Origin: Hymenobacter citatus
Lineage (GTDB): Bacteria > Bacteroidota > Bacteroidia > Cytophagales > Hymenobacteraceae
Reading direction: 5' to 3'
Length of the DNA stretch: 64,000 nt
Assembly: GCF_014333615.1 (NCBI RefSeq)
Contig: NZ_JACSCY010000016.1
Coordinates: forward strand, 62,001-126,000
Shown here: positions 7,624-17,043 of the stretch, one piece after another
How the letters are laid out: each line of letters starts with the position of its first letter
How positions within the stretch are numbered: position 1 is the stretch's first letter
Position numbers and translations under genes: made by a program
The notes under the pieces: model-generated
Databases searched by the model: none
What the model was told of the DNA's origin: nothing
Seen by the model: the letters and a program-made list of their open reading frames with translations, nothing else

Positions 7624-8982
7624 ATGAAAAAAACTCTCCGTTTCCCGCATCCGTTGGTGCTGCTGCTTGGCTTTATTGTTTTAGCTCTACTGTTGAGCTA
7701 CCTGTTGCCGGCCGGCGTGTTCAACCGGATGCCTGACCCCGCTACGGGCCGGGAGGTAGTGGTGCCGGGCTCCTACCACCTGGTGCCTTCCACCCCCGTG
7801 AATCCGCTGGCCGCAATTGTGGACATTCCGAAGGGAATGGCCGACGCGGCCAGCGTTATTTTCTTTGTGTTCCTGACGGGCGGCGCCTTCACCGTGGTAG
7901 ATCAGACGGGGGCATTGCGCCACGGGGTAGACTGGCTGCTGGTGCGGCTGCGTGGGCGCGAAGCGCTGGTTATTCCCATCGTGTCGCTGCTGTTTGCTAC
8001 CATGGGTGCCCTGGAAAATATGCAGGAAGAAATCATCCCGCTGGTACCGGTATTGCTCGTGCTGATGCGCCGCCTGGGCTACCCTACCCTCACGGCAGCG
8101 GCTGTGAGCCTGGGCGCGGCCGCGGTGGGGGCCGCCTTCAGCCCCCTGAACCCATTTCAGGTAGGCATTGCCCAGAAACTAGCGCAGTTGCCGCTGCTAT
8201 CCGGGGCCAGCTTTCGATTAGTATTTCTGGCCGGCGCACTGCTGATCTGGATTGGCGGCACCATGCGCTTTGCCCGGCGCCATCGGGAGGTGCCGTTGGT
8301 AGACGTGGCAATGGAGGAAGCGGAGCTGGCCGAAACCAGCCACGGCCGGCACGGACTGGTGCTGGCGCTGCTGCTGCTGGCGTTTGCCGTGTTCACCTAC
8401 GGCGTGCTCCGGTTGGGCTGGGAGTTTGAGCAAATGGGGGCTTTATTCTTCGGGCTGGGAGTAGCTGCCGGACTACTGGGCGGGCTGGGCCTCAACGGTA
8501 CCGCCGAGGCGTTCATTGCCGGCTTCCGCGACCTGGCCTTTTCGGCTTTGCTGATTGGATTTGCACGGGCCATTTTTGTGGTGCTGGAACAAGGGCAAAT
8601 CGTTGATACCATCGTTCATAGCCTGTCGGCGCCGCTGGGGCATTTGCCGGTTACGCTCTCGGCCTTGGGCATGATGGGCATGCACACGGCCCTGCACCTA
8701 CCGGTGCCCTCGGTAAGCGGGCAGGCGGTACTCACCATGCCCATCCTCACACCCCTCTCCGACCTGCTGGGCCTACCCCGACAGGTAACGGTGCTGGCCT
8801 ACCAGTACGGTGCCGGCCTGTGCGAGCTGATTACGCCCACCAACGGTGCACTGATGGCCATTGTGGCGGCCTGCGGCGTGCGGTTTGATGCGTGGTGGCG
8901 GTTTGCTTTTCCCCTCTACCTCCTGCTGCTTGCGCTGGGTGCGGTGGCCGTGGTGGTGGGCATTGTGGTGGAGTTGGCTTAA
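7624..8982 (+). CDS. YfcC/DcuC-family membrane carrier
   Basis: This 452-residue polytopic protein belongs to the C4-dicarboxylate anaerobic carrier-like group (YfcC). It starts MKKTLRFPHPLVLLLGFIVL and has about twelve hydrophobic segments. The LPAGVFNR segment after the first helix, GALENMQEEIIPLVPVLLVLMRRLGY and the conserved loop GAAFSPLNPFQVGIAQKLAQLP are typical. So is TPTNGALMAI near the C-terminus. The family is thought to move carboxylates or short peptides/amino acids, but the substrate is unknown. The frame is open upstream to 7330, but residues before 7624 have no family similarity. It is a single gene ending at a long hairpin. Confidence 0.85.
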   Translation: MKKTLRFPHPLVLLLGFIVLALLLSYLLPAGVFNRMPDPATGREVVVPGSYHLVPSTPVNPLAAIVDIPKGMADAASVIFFVFLTGGAFTVVDQTGALRHGVDWLLVRLRGREALVIPIVSLLFATMGALENMQEEIIPLVPVLLVLMRRLGYPTLTAAAVSLGAAAVGAAFSPLNPFQVGIAQKLAQLPLLSGASFRLVFLAGALLIWIGGTMRFARRHREVPLVDVAMEEAELAETSHGRHGLVLALLLLAFAVFTYGVLRLGWEFEQMGALFFGLGVAAGLLGGLGLNGTAEAFIAGFRDLAFSALLIGFARAIFVVLEQGQIVDTIVHSLSAPLGHLPVTLSALGMMGMHTALHLPVPSVSGQAVLTMPILTPLSDLLGLPRQVTVLAYQYGAGLCELITPTNGALMAIVAACGVRFDAWWRFAFPLYLLLLALGAVAVVVGIVVELA

Positions 8983-8987
8983 ACGAC

Positions 8988-9032
8988 ATCGGGTGTAGCC
9001 GGGTAGCAGTATACTACCCGGCTACACCCGAT
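8988..9032. terminator. 19-bp perfect hairpin between converging genes
   Basis: Arms 8988-9006 and 9014-9032 are perfectly complementary (core GGGTGTAGCCGGGTAG) around a 7-base loop. It lies between the ends of the YfcC-type gene (+) and the SDR gene (-). It lacks a strong U-tract on either side, so it may serve as a bidirectional terminator or an mRNA 3'-end barrier. Confidence 0.65.
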
Positions 9033-9055
9033 ACTTTCATATAAATAGCTAATTC

Positions 9056-9919
9056 TTACGTATTTAACACAGATCCACCATTGGGATGAATGGCTTGACC
9101 CGTGATATACGACGAGTCTTCCGACGCCAGGAATACATAGGCCGGCGCTACTTCCGAGGGCTGCCCGGGGCGTTTCATGGTGGTGTCCTGGCCAAACTTA
9201 GCCACCTTATCAGGCGGGAAGCTGGCCGGAATTAGTGGGGTCCAGATGGGGCCGGGCGCTACGGTATTGGCGCGTATTTTCTTATCCGCCAACTGCTGCG
9301 AAATGGAGCGAATGTAGGCCGTGATGGCACCTTTAGTAGACGTGTAGTCCACCAATTGCTCGTTGCCTTTGTAAGCATTTATCGAGGAGGTAGCAATGAT
9401 GGAGTCGCCCTCGTGCAAGTGTGGCAAGGCGGCTTTCACCACGTATACCATCGGGAAGAAGTTCACCTTAAAGGTATCCTCAAACTGCTCGTTGGGCAGC
9501 TCCGACACATCTGTACTCACAAACTGTTCGGCGGCGTTGCTCACCACAATGTTCAGCTTGCCCAGCTCATCTAGGGTGCGCTGCACAATATCGGCGCAGA
9601 ACTGCTTGTCGCGCAGGTCGCCGGCGAGGGTTACGCAGCGACGACCTTCGGCTTCTACCAGCTGGCGCGTGTCGTAGGCATCCTGCTCTTCTTCCGGCTT
9701 GTAGGTGATGGCCACATCGGCGCCTTCGCGGGCAAAGTGGATGGCCACGGCCCGGCCAATGCCGGAGTCGCCGCCCGTAATGAGGGCTACCTTGTCTTGT
9801 AGCTTCTCGCTGCCTTTGTAGTTCGCCCGGATATATTCCGGTTGTGGAGTCATTTCTGTTTCGAGGCCAGGCTGTTGGTCCTGGGCCTGCGGGGGTAGGG
9901 AGGTTGGTTTGTTGTCCAT
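9056..9919 (-). CDS. Short-chain dehydrogenase/reductase, general-stress type
   Basis: This is a 287-residue NAD(P)-dependent oxidoreductase of the classical SDR fold. It has the cofactor motif ITGGDSGIGRAVAIHFA, the NAA motif in VVSNAAEQ, the catalytic Ser in SSINAYKG and the YTSTKG pair (Tyr and Lys four apart). The N-terminal Pro/Gln-rich extension before the Rossmann fold (KPTSLPPQAQDQQPG) matches the YhdG/YghA/GSP39 stress-induced subgroup. The start chosen is MDNKPTS at 9919. The frame is open eight codons further. The substrate is unknown. Confidence 0.88.
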   Translation of the reverse strand: MDNKPTSLPPQAQDQQPGLETEMTPQPEYIRANYKGSEKLQDKVALITGGDSGIGRAVAIHFAREGADVAITYKPEEEQDAYDTRQLVEAEGRRCVTLAGDLRDKQFCADIVQRTLDELGKLNIVVSNAAEQFVSTDVSELPNEQFEDTFKVNFFPMVYVVKAALPHLHEGDSIIATSSINAYKGNEQLVDYTSTKGAITAYIRSISQQLADKKIRANTVAPGPIWTPLIPASFPPDKVAKFGQDTTMKRPGQPSEVAPAYVFLASEDSSYITGQAIHPNGGSVLNT

Positions 9920-10094
9920 CAGGGTGTTGGTTGTTGAGGTCAATAGCTACAATGTGAGTCGTGGCCAACCTCAAAAACGACTTCCCAGGCCCCAGAGTTG
10001 CTAGTGCGCAGCTTACTACCCGCCGCCGCCTGCCAGCACACGCCACCCGGTTTTTGAGTGTAGCGGCGCAGTATGCCGGCCCAAAAACAGTGTA

Positions 10095-11195
10095 TCAGGA
10101 CTGGAACGTGGGTAGGGCAATGTAGAACGTAGTACCCTGATTTTCGGCACTATCCAGCCAGATCCGGCCGCGGTGCAGCTCCACAATCGTTTTGATGATG
10201 GACATACCCAGGCCTGTGGTTTTCTCGCCCCGCAGTCCTGGGCGGCGCGCCTTCGTGAAACGCTCAAACAGCACGGGATGCAATTCCGGCGCAATACCAA
10301 TGCCGTCGTCCTGCACCGTCAGGAGCACCTGGCCCGGCTGCTGTGCTACGCGCACGGTGATGCGGCCGCCATCGTGCGTAAACTTAATAGCGTTGCTGAT
10401 CAGGTTGTTGAACACCTGCAAGAACTTGTTTTCGTCGAGGTTCACATAGATAGGCGCTGAAGCAGGCAGGAAAACAAACTGTTTATTGAGCTGCCCCGCC
10501 GCACGCTGGTACTCCTCCATGGTCAGGTTTACACGCCACACCAGGTCCACCCGGTCCAGTTTCAGCTCCACGTTGGCAGACGTCATGAATTCATTGTCCA
10601 CAAAGTCGCGAATCAGGTTCACGCTGTCGTGGCAGATGGTTTGCATAATGCCCAGCGCTTCCGTGAGTTTGGCATTTCCCAGGGGTAGCACCTGTGCCTG
10701 CATGATTTCACTTATTTGCTGCACCAGCGCCAGTGGCCCCGCCAGATCGTGCGAGAGGATTTCCAGCGTGGCGTTCTTTTTGGCATTGAACCTATTCGCA
10801 TTTTCCAGGTTATCGCGCTCCGTGGTAACATCGCGCAGGAAGCCACCAATTAGCACCTCCCCGTCTGCAAGCTGCTGTTGATGAGGGCTTAACACCAGAG
10901 ACATCCACTGGTCAGGGGCCTCGGTGCGGCGCACTCGGAATTCCAACTCATCGTGCAGATGGCCGCGCACCCACAGGTTCCAGCACCGGGCCAGATAGGG
11001 TCTATCATCGGGATGGAGGCGACTCAGCAACTGCGGCAGTTGCTCGGTGGCTCGCGCGGGCGCTACCCCCAGCAGTTGCTCGCAGGCGGGGGTAGCGTAC
11101 ACCACCTGCCTGGTATTCACTTGATAGATAAAGAAAACATGCGGCATCTGCTCGACCATCGTCTGTAGAAAAGCCGCCGGATTCATCATACTCAT
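10095..11195 (-). CDS. PAS-domain sensor histidine kinase
   Basis: This signal-transducing kinase has about 366 residues. A PAS/PAC region (about residues 8-135, with VDxx-like WMSLVLSPHQQQ and VLIGGFLRDVTTERD) is followed by the dimerisation/phosphoacceptor helix with the H-box EILSHDLAGPLALVQQ. The ATPase domain has the N-box NNLISNAIKFTHDGG, G1 DDGIGIAP, the F-box and G2 TTGLGMSIIKTIVELH. There is no transmembrane segment, so it is cytoplasmic. No response regulator is adjacent, so it is an orphan. The start is MSMMNPAAF at 11195, with 11219 also possible. Confidence 0.9.
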   Translation of the reverse strand: MSMMNPAAFLQTMVEQMPHVFFIYQVNTRQVVYATPACEQLLGVAPARATEQLPQLLSRLHPDDRPYLARCWNLWVRGHLHDELEFRVRRTEAPDQWMSLVLSPHQQQLADGEVLIGGFLRDVTTERDNLENANRFNAKKNATLEILSHDLAGPLALVQQISEIMQAQVLPLGNAKLTEALGIMQTICHDSVNLIRDFVDNEFMTSANVELKLDRVDLVWRVNLTMEEYQRAAGQLNKQFVFLPASAPIYVNLDENKFLQVFNNLISNAIKFTHDGGRITVRVAQQPGQVLLTVQDDGIGIAPELHPVLFERFTKARRPGLRGEKTTGLGMSIIKTIVELHRGRIWLDSAENQGTTFYIALPTFQS

Positions 11196-11509
11196 ATTTC
11201 TATATAGGCGAAGTCCCATCTATAGTACCACGGTCGCGCTTGTGAAGTTGCGCCACGGGACCAACTGCCGTTTCCTCCGCGTGAAATTATCATTCTACGC
11301 CAGAGAACAGGAGGTGAAATCCTAGCACCCTTGAGGAACAGTTAGCAAAGAAATCAGACTTAGCGACAGGGATGGAGCGCGGCATACCCGCCTCCTACCC
11401 TGCTGCACACAGTGCACTGAGAGGGCCTGCCAAGAAACTACCATGCGGCCGTAGCAATGGCACCTCAACGAAGCTAAAGCTAGGGACTGCGCTTTAGAAG
11501 GTGCCCCTC
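11196..11509. other. Intergenic region, nothing recognised
   Basis: About 314 bases separate the histidine kinase start from the next gene end. I see no tRNA, hairpin terminator or credible reading frame. Confidence 0.5.
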
Positions 11510-11911
11510 CTACGCCAGCCGCAACTCATTGGCCTCAAACACCTGTCGCACTTTGCGTTTGCGCTCCACTAGCTGATAAGTGGCGCGGTCGGTGGCTTCG
11601 TCCCAGAATACATCGGAAATGAGGCCGCGGTGGGCAGCCCGGCCGGCGGGTGGGTTCACCTCTTCTACCAAGTCGCCAAAACTGAAGGTAGGGCGGTTGT
11701 AGAGCTCTTTAAACAGCTCGGGGCTGACTTTAAACTGCTGCTCATCGTAGCGCAGCAGCAGCCACTCGTCGGTTTCGTCAATCTTCTCGAAGAGCTTGCC
11801 TACCGGTTCCAGCCACTCAAAGGTGCGGCGGTTGGCGGGGTGAATGTAGCGGTAGCCGTAGGCCGGCGTCCAGGCATAGAGGCCGTATACAACAGGTTTT
11901 GGTCGGGGCAC
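11510..11911 (-). CDS. Conserved-looking protein of unknown function
   Basis: This 133-residue soluble protein starts at GTG 11911 (MPRPKPVVYGLYAW). It is rich in Trp/Tyr/Phe and charged residues (GYRYIHPANRRTFEWL, EWLLLRYDEQQFKV) and ends with a basic helix LVERKRKVRQVFEANELRLA. No signal peptide or membrane helix is seen. A clean TATCTTTGC element 22 bases upstream supports both the gene and the GTG start. I cannot assign a function. Confidence 0.7.
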   Translation of the reverse strand: MPRPKPVVYGLYAWTPAYGYRYIHPANRRTFEWLEPVGKLFEKIDETDEWLLLRYDEQQFKVSPELFKELYNRPTFSFGDLVEEVNPPAGRAAHRGLISDVFWDEATDRATYQLVERKRKVRQVFEANELRLA

Positions 11912-11932
11912 AGAAAAGCAGGTAGTGAAGCC

Positions 11933-11941
11933 GCAAAGATA
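11933..11941 (-). promoter_or_regulatory. -7 element TATCTTTGC
   Basis: This matches TAnnTTTG on the minus strand. The predicted start of transcription near 11930 leaves a leader of about 20 bases before the GTG at 11911. Confidence 0.55.
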
Positions 11942-12238
11942 GGCGTTGCGGCGGGTGGGTTGATTTGGCGAAATTAAACCAACATCAAAACGGCCTTGTT
12001 CATTCCCAGCCCATTTTGTGGGAAGAACGGCAGGCCTACCCCTCCTCCTATAGCAGCCGTTCCAACCTACGTGGCTCTAACAATACACGCGCTTGAAAAT
12101 TGTCCCACACCTTCGCCTATTGGGCTGTAAGCAGCATTTCTATTACGCGCAATGGCCCCCTAACCTCAGCAGCACAACCTAAATGAAAACCGGACAGTTA
12201 AAGGCTCACACTCCCGCTGGGATTTTCTTTGAACTATT
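11942..12238. other. Intergenic region upstream of the GH13 gene
   Basis: Nearly 300 bases between divergent genes must contain the promoter of the glycogen enzyme gene. I see no strong TAnnTTTG element, repeat or RNA gene. Confidence 0.45.
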
Positions 12239-14071
12239 ATGCCTGAAACTGACCTTTCACCCGCCCCTACCGCTACACCTACCCCTCTTCAGCCCGGCAT
12301 GGGCGCCATTCCGCACGAGCACGGCACCACCTTTCGGGTGTGGGCGCCTTCGGCCGAGGCCGTAGCGCTGGTAGGCCCCTTCAACAACTGGAACCACGAG
12401 TCGCACCCGCTTACCCACGAAACCGACGGCTACTGGGCCGCCGATTTTGCCGACCTCGGCCCCGGTACGGAATATAAATTCTGGCTGAATACGCCCACCG
12501 GTCAGCTACAGCGCAATGACCCCTACGCCCGCCAGGTGACGCACTCGGCCGGCAACTCGGTGGTGCTGGACCCCAATTTCGACTGGGAAGACGATAACTT
12601 CCAGATGCCCGCCTGGAACGAGCTGATTATCTATGAGCTGCACGTGGGCACCTTCAACGCTCCCGACCCCGAAAAGCCCGGCACGTTCTACGACGTGATT
12701 GACAAGCTGGACTACCTGCGCGACATGGGCATCAATGCCATTGAGGTGATGCCGGCCACGGAGTTTCCCGGTGGCCGCTCCTGGGGCTACAACCCAGCGC
12801 ATCCCTTTGCTCTGGAAACCGATTACGGCGGACCACAGGCCTTCAAAGAGTTGGTGAAACAGGCCCACCGCCACGGCATTGCCGTGATTCTGGACGTGGT
12901 GTACAACCACTTCGGCCCCGGCGACCTGGATTTGTGGCAGTTTGATGGCTGGTCGGAAAACAACGGCGGCGGCATCTACTTCTACAACGATTGGCGCGCC
13001 GAAACGCCCTGGGGCCACAACCGCCCCGACTACGGCCGCGACGCCGTGCGCTACTACATCCGCGACAACGCTCTGATGTGGCTGGAAGACTACCGCGTAG
13101 ACGGCCTACGCGCCGACTCCATCTCCCACATTCGCAACGTAGACGGCTCCGAGGACCCCTCCCGCGACCTACCCGATGGCTGGTCGCTGATGCGCTGGAT
13201 CAACGAAGAAATCCGCCAGCGCATGCCCTGGAAGATTACCATTGCTGAAGATTTGCTAGGCAACGACTACATCACGCGCATGCCCGAAGACGGCGGCCAG
13301 GGTTTCTCAACCCAGTGGGACTCGGCCTTTGTCTACCCCATTCGCCACGCCATTACAGCCTACTCCGACGAGGAGCGCGACATGCATGCCGTGGCGGCGG
13401 CCATCACCAAAGTATACAACGGCGACGCTTTCCAGCGCGTGATCTACACCGAGTCGCACGATGAGGTAGCCAACGGCAAATCGCGCGTGACGGAGGAGAT
13501 TATGCCCGGCAATGCCCACACGTGGTTCCCGAAAAAACGGGCTACCCTGGGCGCCGCGCTGGTCTTCACAGCACCCGGCATCCCCATGGTATTTCAGGGA
13601 CAGGCCATGCTGGCCGATGGGTTCTTCTCTGATGATCAACCGCTGAACTGGGAACACGCCGAGCAGCACAGCGGCCTCGTACAGCTCTACCGCGATATGG
13701 CGGCGCTCCGCCGCAACTTCCACGGCAATACCCGTGGCCTGATGGGGCAGTACGTGGATGTATTCCACCTCAACAACGAAAGCAAAGTCATTGCCTTTGC
13801 GCGCCGCGACCAGGGCGGCCCCGGCGACACCACCATCGTACTCGCCAATTTTGCCAACCAGGCCTACGATGCGTATGCCATCGGCCTACCCCGCAGCGGC
13901 GAATGGCACGTGCGCTTCAACTCCGACTGGGAAGGATACGACGAAGAATTTGGCAATTTCCAGAGCACCGGCACGCACGCAGAGGAAGGAATTTACGACG
14001 ACCAACCTTACTATGGCACCTTTGGCCTGGCGCCTTACTCTGTGCTGATTATCTCGCAGAACCCGCAGTAA
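12239..14071 (+). CDS. GH13 alpha-glucan enzyme with CBM48 (branching-enzyme type)
   Basis: A 610-residue (alpha/beta)8 enzyme acts on alpha-1,4-glucans, probably as a 1,4-alpha-glucan branching enzyme in glycogen synthesis. An N-terminal CBM48 (about 25-105, TFRVWAPSAEAVALVGPFNN) precedes the GH13 barrel. Conserved regions are DVVYNHFG (219-226), the nucleophile Asp293 in DGLRADSI, the acid/base Glu337 in TIAEDLLG and Asp408 in ESHDEV. A C-terminal beta domain ends the protein. The start MPETDLSPAP is followed by a Pro/Thr-rich stretch and shows no signal peptide, so the enzyme is cytoplasmic. A GT3 glycogen synthase lies one gene downstream. Amylase or maltosyl-transfer activity cannot be excluded. 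Confidence 0.85.
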   Translation: MPETDLSPAPTATPTPLQPGMGAIPHEHGTTFRVWAPSAEAVALVGPFNNWNHESHPLTHETDGYWAADFADLGPGTEYKFWLNTPTGQLQRNDPYARQVTHSAGNSVVLDPNFDWEDDNFQMPAWNELIIYELHVGTFNAPDPEKPGTFYDVIDKLDYLRDMGINAIEVMPATEFPGGRSWGYNPAHPFALETDYGGPQAFKELVKQAHRHGIAVILDVVYNHFGPGDLDLWQFDGWSENNGGGIYFYNDWRAETPWGHNRPDYGRDAVRYYIRDNALMWLEDYRVDGLRADSISHIRNVDGSEDPSRDLPDGWSLMRWINEEIRQRMPWKITIAEDLLGNDYITRMPEDGGQGFSTQWDSAFVYPIRHAITAYSDEERDMHAVAAAITKVYNGDAFQRVIYTESHDEVANGKSRVTEEIMPGNAHTWFPKKRATLGAALVFTAPGIPMVFQGQAMLADGFFSDDQPLNWEHAEQHSGLVQLYRDMAALRRNFHGNTRGLMGQYVDVFHLNNESKVIAFARRDQGGPGDTTIVLANFANQAYDAYAIGLPRSGEWHVRFNSDWEGYDEEFGNFQSTGTHAEEGIYDDQPYYGTFGLAPYSVLIISQNPQ

Positions 14072-14096
14072 TCAGCGGCCTGATTTCGGCAACGCA

Positions 14097-14132
14097 AAAC
14101 GCCTACCCTGCTTCATTGCGGGGTAGGCGTTT
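14097..14132 (+). terminator. Terminator after the GH13 gene
   Basis: AAACGCCTACCC (14097-14108) and GGGTAGGCGTTT (14121-14132) are perfect 12-base arms around a 12-base loop, followed by an AT-rich stretch. It probably acts in both directions, since the Uma2 gene ends at 14168 on the other strand. Confidence 0.8.
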
Positions 14133-14167
14133 ATAGTTATATACCAATTATTTATCGTCGTATGACG

Positions 14168-14764
14168 TTAGATTCCTTCAAATATTTCTTCCCATTCCAG
14201 GGCTACGCCTGGCAGAGTGTGCACCGCTACGAGACCCGGCGCAAAAAACTCGCCTCGAATCTGGTATTCCCCTTCCGCCAGCACCCACACCACAATATTC
14301 TTGAGGCCGGGGTCTACCATCCAGTATTCCTGCACGCCGTTTTCCTCGTACAGGTCAAACTTGGTTTTGCTATCGTGGCCCATGCTGCCGGGGCTCAGAA
14401 TTTCGATAATCCAGTCGGGCGCACCCACGCAGCCTAGCTCGTCCAGCTTGGTAGGGTCGCAGATAACGCAGAGGTCGGGCTGCACTACGGTGGTAATTTG
14501 CGCGTCGCCGTCGGGAGTGGAGCGCTTCAGGCGTACGTCGAAGGGGGCGGCAAACCCCTGGCACTTGCTGCCGCGCAATGCGGTACCAATCAGCGTGTTC
14601 AGACGAAAAGAAATCTTCTGATGACGCACCCGCGGCGCGGGGCTCATACGCCATATTTTACCCCGAATCAGCTCCACAAAGTCGCTCATCTGCCACGTGA
14701 GGTAGTCGGCGTAGGTATACGTTTGCGAAAGGTCAAGCTGGGAAATATCGGTGATGAGGGGCAT
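14168..14764 (-). CDS. Uma2-family (DUF820) PD-(D/E)XK-like protein
   Basis: This 198-residue protein of the Uma2 family has the restriction-endonuclease-like fold. Family marks in order are FVELIRGKIWRMSPAPRVRHQ, VVQPDLCVICDP, GAPDWIIEILSPGS and KFDLYEENGVQEYWMVDP. The Asp of QPDL, the Glu of IIEIL and the following K form the expected nuclease core. Family members are common in Cyanobacteria and Bacteroidota as isolated genes with no settled role. It is inserted between the two glycogen genes on the opposite strand, so a link to glycogen is unlikely. Confidence 0.88.
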   Translation of the reverse strand: MPLITDISQLDLSQTYTYADYLTWQMSDFVELIRGKIWRMSPAPRVRHQKISFRLNTLIGTALRGSKCQGFAAPFDVRLKRSTPDGDAQITTVVQPDLCVICDPTKLDELGCVGAPDWIIEILSPGSMGHDSKTKFDLYEENGVQEYWMVDPGLKNIVVWVLAEGEYQIRGEFFAPGLVAVHTLPGVALEWEEIFEGI

Positions 14765-14955
14765 AATAGCACAGTAACAGAAGGGGCTTGACGAAGATAC
14801 GACACAACGAAAAAAGAAGCTGCTTTATCCAGCATCGATACCTTTCTGGCCAGCACTACCAGCGCAAATCGGGAAAATCTTGCTGCATCTGCCAACTCTG
14901 CCCGCTATATTGCCCGTACTCCTACCATACACCTCCCTGCTACCCTTTCTCTTAT

Positions 14956-16797
14956 ATGCAATACCCCACCCGTACCAACTCCAATGCTATTGCCCTGGAC
15001 GCGTTGCTCGTTGAAGCCGCCTGGGAAGTTTGTAACCAGGTAGGCGGCATCTATACCGTGATTCGCTCCAAAGTGCCCGCCGCCGTGCAGGGCTGGGGCG
15101 ACCGGTACTGCCTGCTGGGTCCCTACTTCGCGCAGCAGGCCCAAAGCGAGTTTGAGCCTTTCGATGATATACAGCTGACGCTCCTCTCCGACCCCTTTGC
15201 CGGGGCCGTGCGCCAGATGCGGCAGCGGGGCTACGATGTGCAGTACGGCGTGTGGCTTGTTACGGGTAGGCCCCGCACGGTGCTCATCAACCCGTATCAG
15301 GTATACGGGCATCTGGGCGCCATCAAAAGCGACCTGTGGCACCACCACGGCATCCCTACCCCCGACACCGACGACCTGCTACACCAGGTAGAGGCGTTTG
15401 GGCACTTGGCCAAGATTTTCATTGAGATTCTGACCGCCGAGGTGGTGCCGCCGCGCCGCGTGATTGCGCACTTCCACGAGTGGATGACCGGCGTGGCCAT
15501 TCCCGACCTGCGCCGCGACCAGGTGCCGGCGCACATCGTGTTTACCACACACGCTACCCTGCTGGGCCGCTACCTGGCCATGAACGACCCCAACTTCTAC
15601 GAGCACCTGATGCAGGTAGACTGGCTGGCCGAGGCGCGCCACTTCAACATCGAAACGGCCGTGAGCATAGAGCGCGCTGCCGCGCATGGCTCGCACGTGT
15701 TTACCACCGTGAGCGAGCTGACCGTGCGCGAGTGCATCTACCTGCTCGACCGGTTCCCCGATGCCGTGCTACCCAATGGCCTCAACATTGAGCGGTTTGT
15801 GGCCCTGCACGAGTTCCAGAACCTGCACAAGCAGTACAAGGACAAGATCAACGAGTTTGTGATGGCGCACTTTTTCCAGAGCTATTCGTTTGATCTGGAC
15901 AACACGCTGTACCTGTTCACCTCGGGGCGCTACGAGTACCACAATAAGGGCTTCGACTTAACGCTGGAAGCTCTGGCCCGCCTCAACTACCGCCTGCAAC
16001 AAAGCGGCTTGGAAGGCAACGTGGTGATGTTCTTCATCACCAAGCGGCCCTTCACCAGCATCAACCCGCTGGTGCTGCAAAACCGCGCTATCTTGGATGA
16101 GGTGCGCGAAACCTGCGAGGCCATTCAGGAGCAAGTAGGCGAGCGACTGTTCTACGCTGCCGCTGCGGGCACCGACCACCGCCTTCCCGACCTTAGCGGC
16201 ATGGTAGACGACTACTGGCGCCTGCGCTACCGCCGCACCCTGCAAAGCTGGAAAACCAACGCCCTACCTTCCATCATCACGCACAACCTGATCGACGACC
16301 AGAACGACGACATCCTCAACTTCATGCGTCGCGCCAACCTGCTGAACTACCAGCACGACCGCGTGAAGATGGTGTATCACCCTGATTTTGTGTCGCCTAC
16401 CTCGCCGCTGTTTGGCATGGAGTACGGGCAGTTTGTGCGGGGCTGCCACCTGGGCGTATTTCCGAGCTACTACGAGCCCTGGGGCTACACGCCGCTGGAG
16501 TGCATTGCCCGCGGCGTGCCGGCCATCACCTCCGACCTTTCCGGCTTCGGCGACTATGTGATGCAGCACGTGCCCGACCACGAGGACAAAGGCATCTACG
16601 TGGTGCACCGCCAGGAGCGCTCCTTCCACGAAGCAGCTGAAGAACTCACCGACATGCTCTGGAACTTCGTGCTGCAAAACCGCCGCGAGCGAATTGCCCA
16701 GCGCAACCGGGTAGAAAATTCCTCCGAGCTATTCGACTGGAAAAACCTGCGCGTGTATTACGACCGCGCTTATGCCTTGGCCTTGGAGCGGTTTTAG
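14956..16797 (+). CDS. Glycogen synthase, GT3 (eukaryote type)
   Basis: A 613-residue glycosyltransferase extends alpha-1,4-glucan from a nucleotide sugar. Unlike bacterial GlgA (GT5), it has the GT3 features of animal/yeast synthases: LVEAAWEVCNQVGGIYTVIRSK at the N-terminus, HFHEWMTG, TTHATLLGRYL, and the catalytic E-x7-E region in FPSYYEPWGYTPLECIARG. GT3 synthases are known in Bacteroidota. The frame is open upstream to 14788, but those residues are Cys-rich and unlike the family, so MQYPTRTN at 14956 is taken. It works with the GH13 enzyme at 12239-14071. Confidence 0.92.
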   Translation: MQYPTRTNSNAIALDALLVEAAWEVCNQVGGIYTVIRSKVPAAVQGWGDRYCLLGPYFAQQAQSEFEPFDDIQLTLLSDPFAGAVRQMRQRGYDVQYGVWLVTGRPRTVLINPYQVYGHLGAIKSDLWHHHGIPTPDTDDLLHQVEAFGHLAKIFIEILTAEVVPPRRVIAHFHEWMTGVAIPDLRRDQVPAHIVFTTHATLLGRYLAMNDPNFYEHLMQVDWLAEARHFNIETAVSIERAAAHGSHVFTTVSELTVRECIYLLDRFPDAVLPNGLNIERFVALHEFQNLHKQYKDKINEFVMAHFFQSYSFDLDNTLYLFTSGRYEYHNKGFDLTLEALARLNYRLQQSGLEGNVVMFFITKRPFTSINPLVLQNRAILDEVRETCEAIQEQVGERLFYAAAAGTDHRLPDLSGMVDDYWRLRYRRTLQSWKTNALPSIITHNLIDDQNDDILNFMRRANLLNYQHDRVKMVYHPDFVSPTSPLFGMEYGQFVRGCHLGVFPSYYEPWGYTPLECIARGVPAITSDLSGFGDYVMQHVPDHEDKGIYVVHRQERSFHEAAEELTDMLWNFVLQNRRERIAQRNRVENSSELFDWKNLRVYYDRAYALALERF

Positions 16798-16812
16798 TTT
16801 CTCGATTTCTGA

Positions 16813-16909
16813 AACGTCCTTTCGACCAGCGGGAGAAATCTCGCGTGCTGACGATAGATAGTAACATTCGTCAGCACGCGAGATTTCTCCCGCTGGTCGA
16901 AATGACGTT
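16813..16909. repeat. 42-bp inverted repeat, intergenic
   Basis: Arms 16813-16854 and 16868-16909 match at 41 of 42 positions around a 13-base loop. The outer ends read AACGTCCT and the inner ends TCTCGCGTGCTGACG. The same outer and inner words recur in the repeat at 19405-19507 with a different middle. It follows the glycogen synthase stop and could act as a transcript-end hairpin. Confidence 0.9.
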
Positions 16910-17043
16910 GTAAAGAGCAAGTAGGGCAACTTCATCTCCTACACATTCTTTTTTGACAACTTGAATGCACTACTGCCTGGGCAGTGTGCGTTTCTCAGGC
17001 CGCTGCCTAGGCGGTAGTATCCACCCAACTTTCACTCGCCCAT

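Noticed and set aside
12183..12365. Short plus-strand frame overlapping the GH13 start
   Set aside because: It overlaps in another frame and ends inside CBM48 coding. No motif is present.
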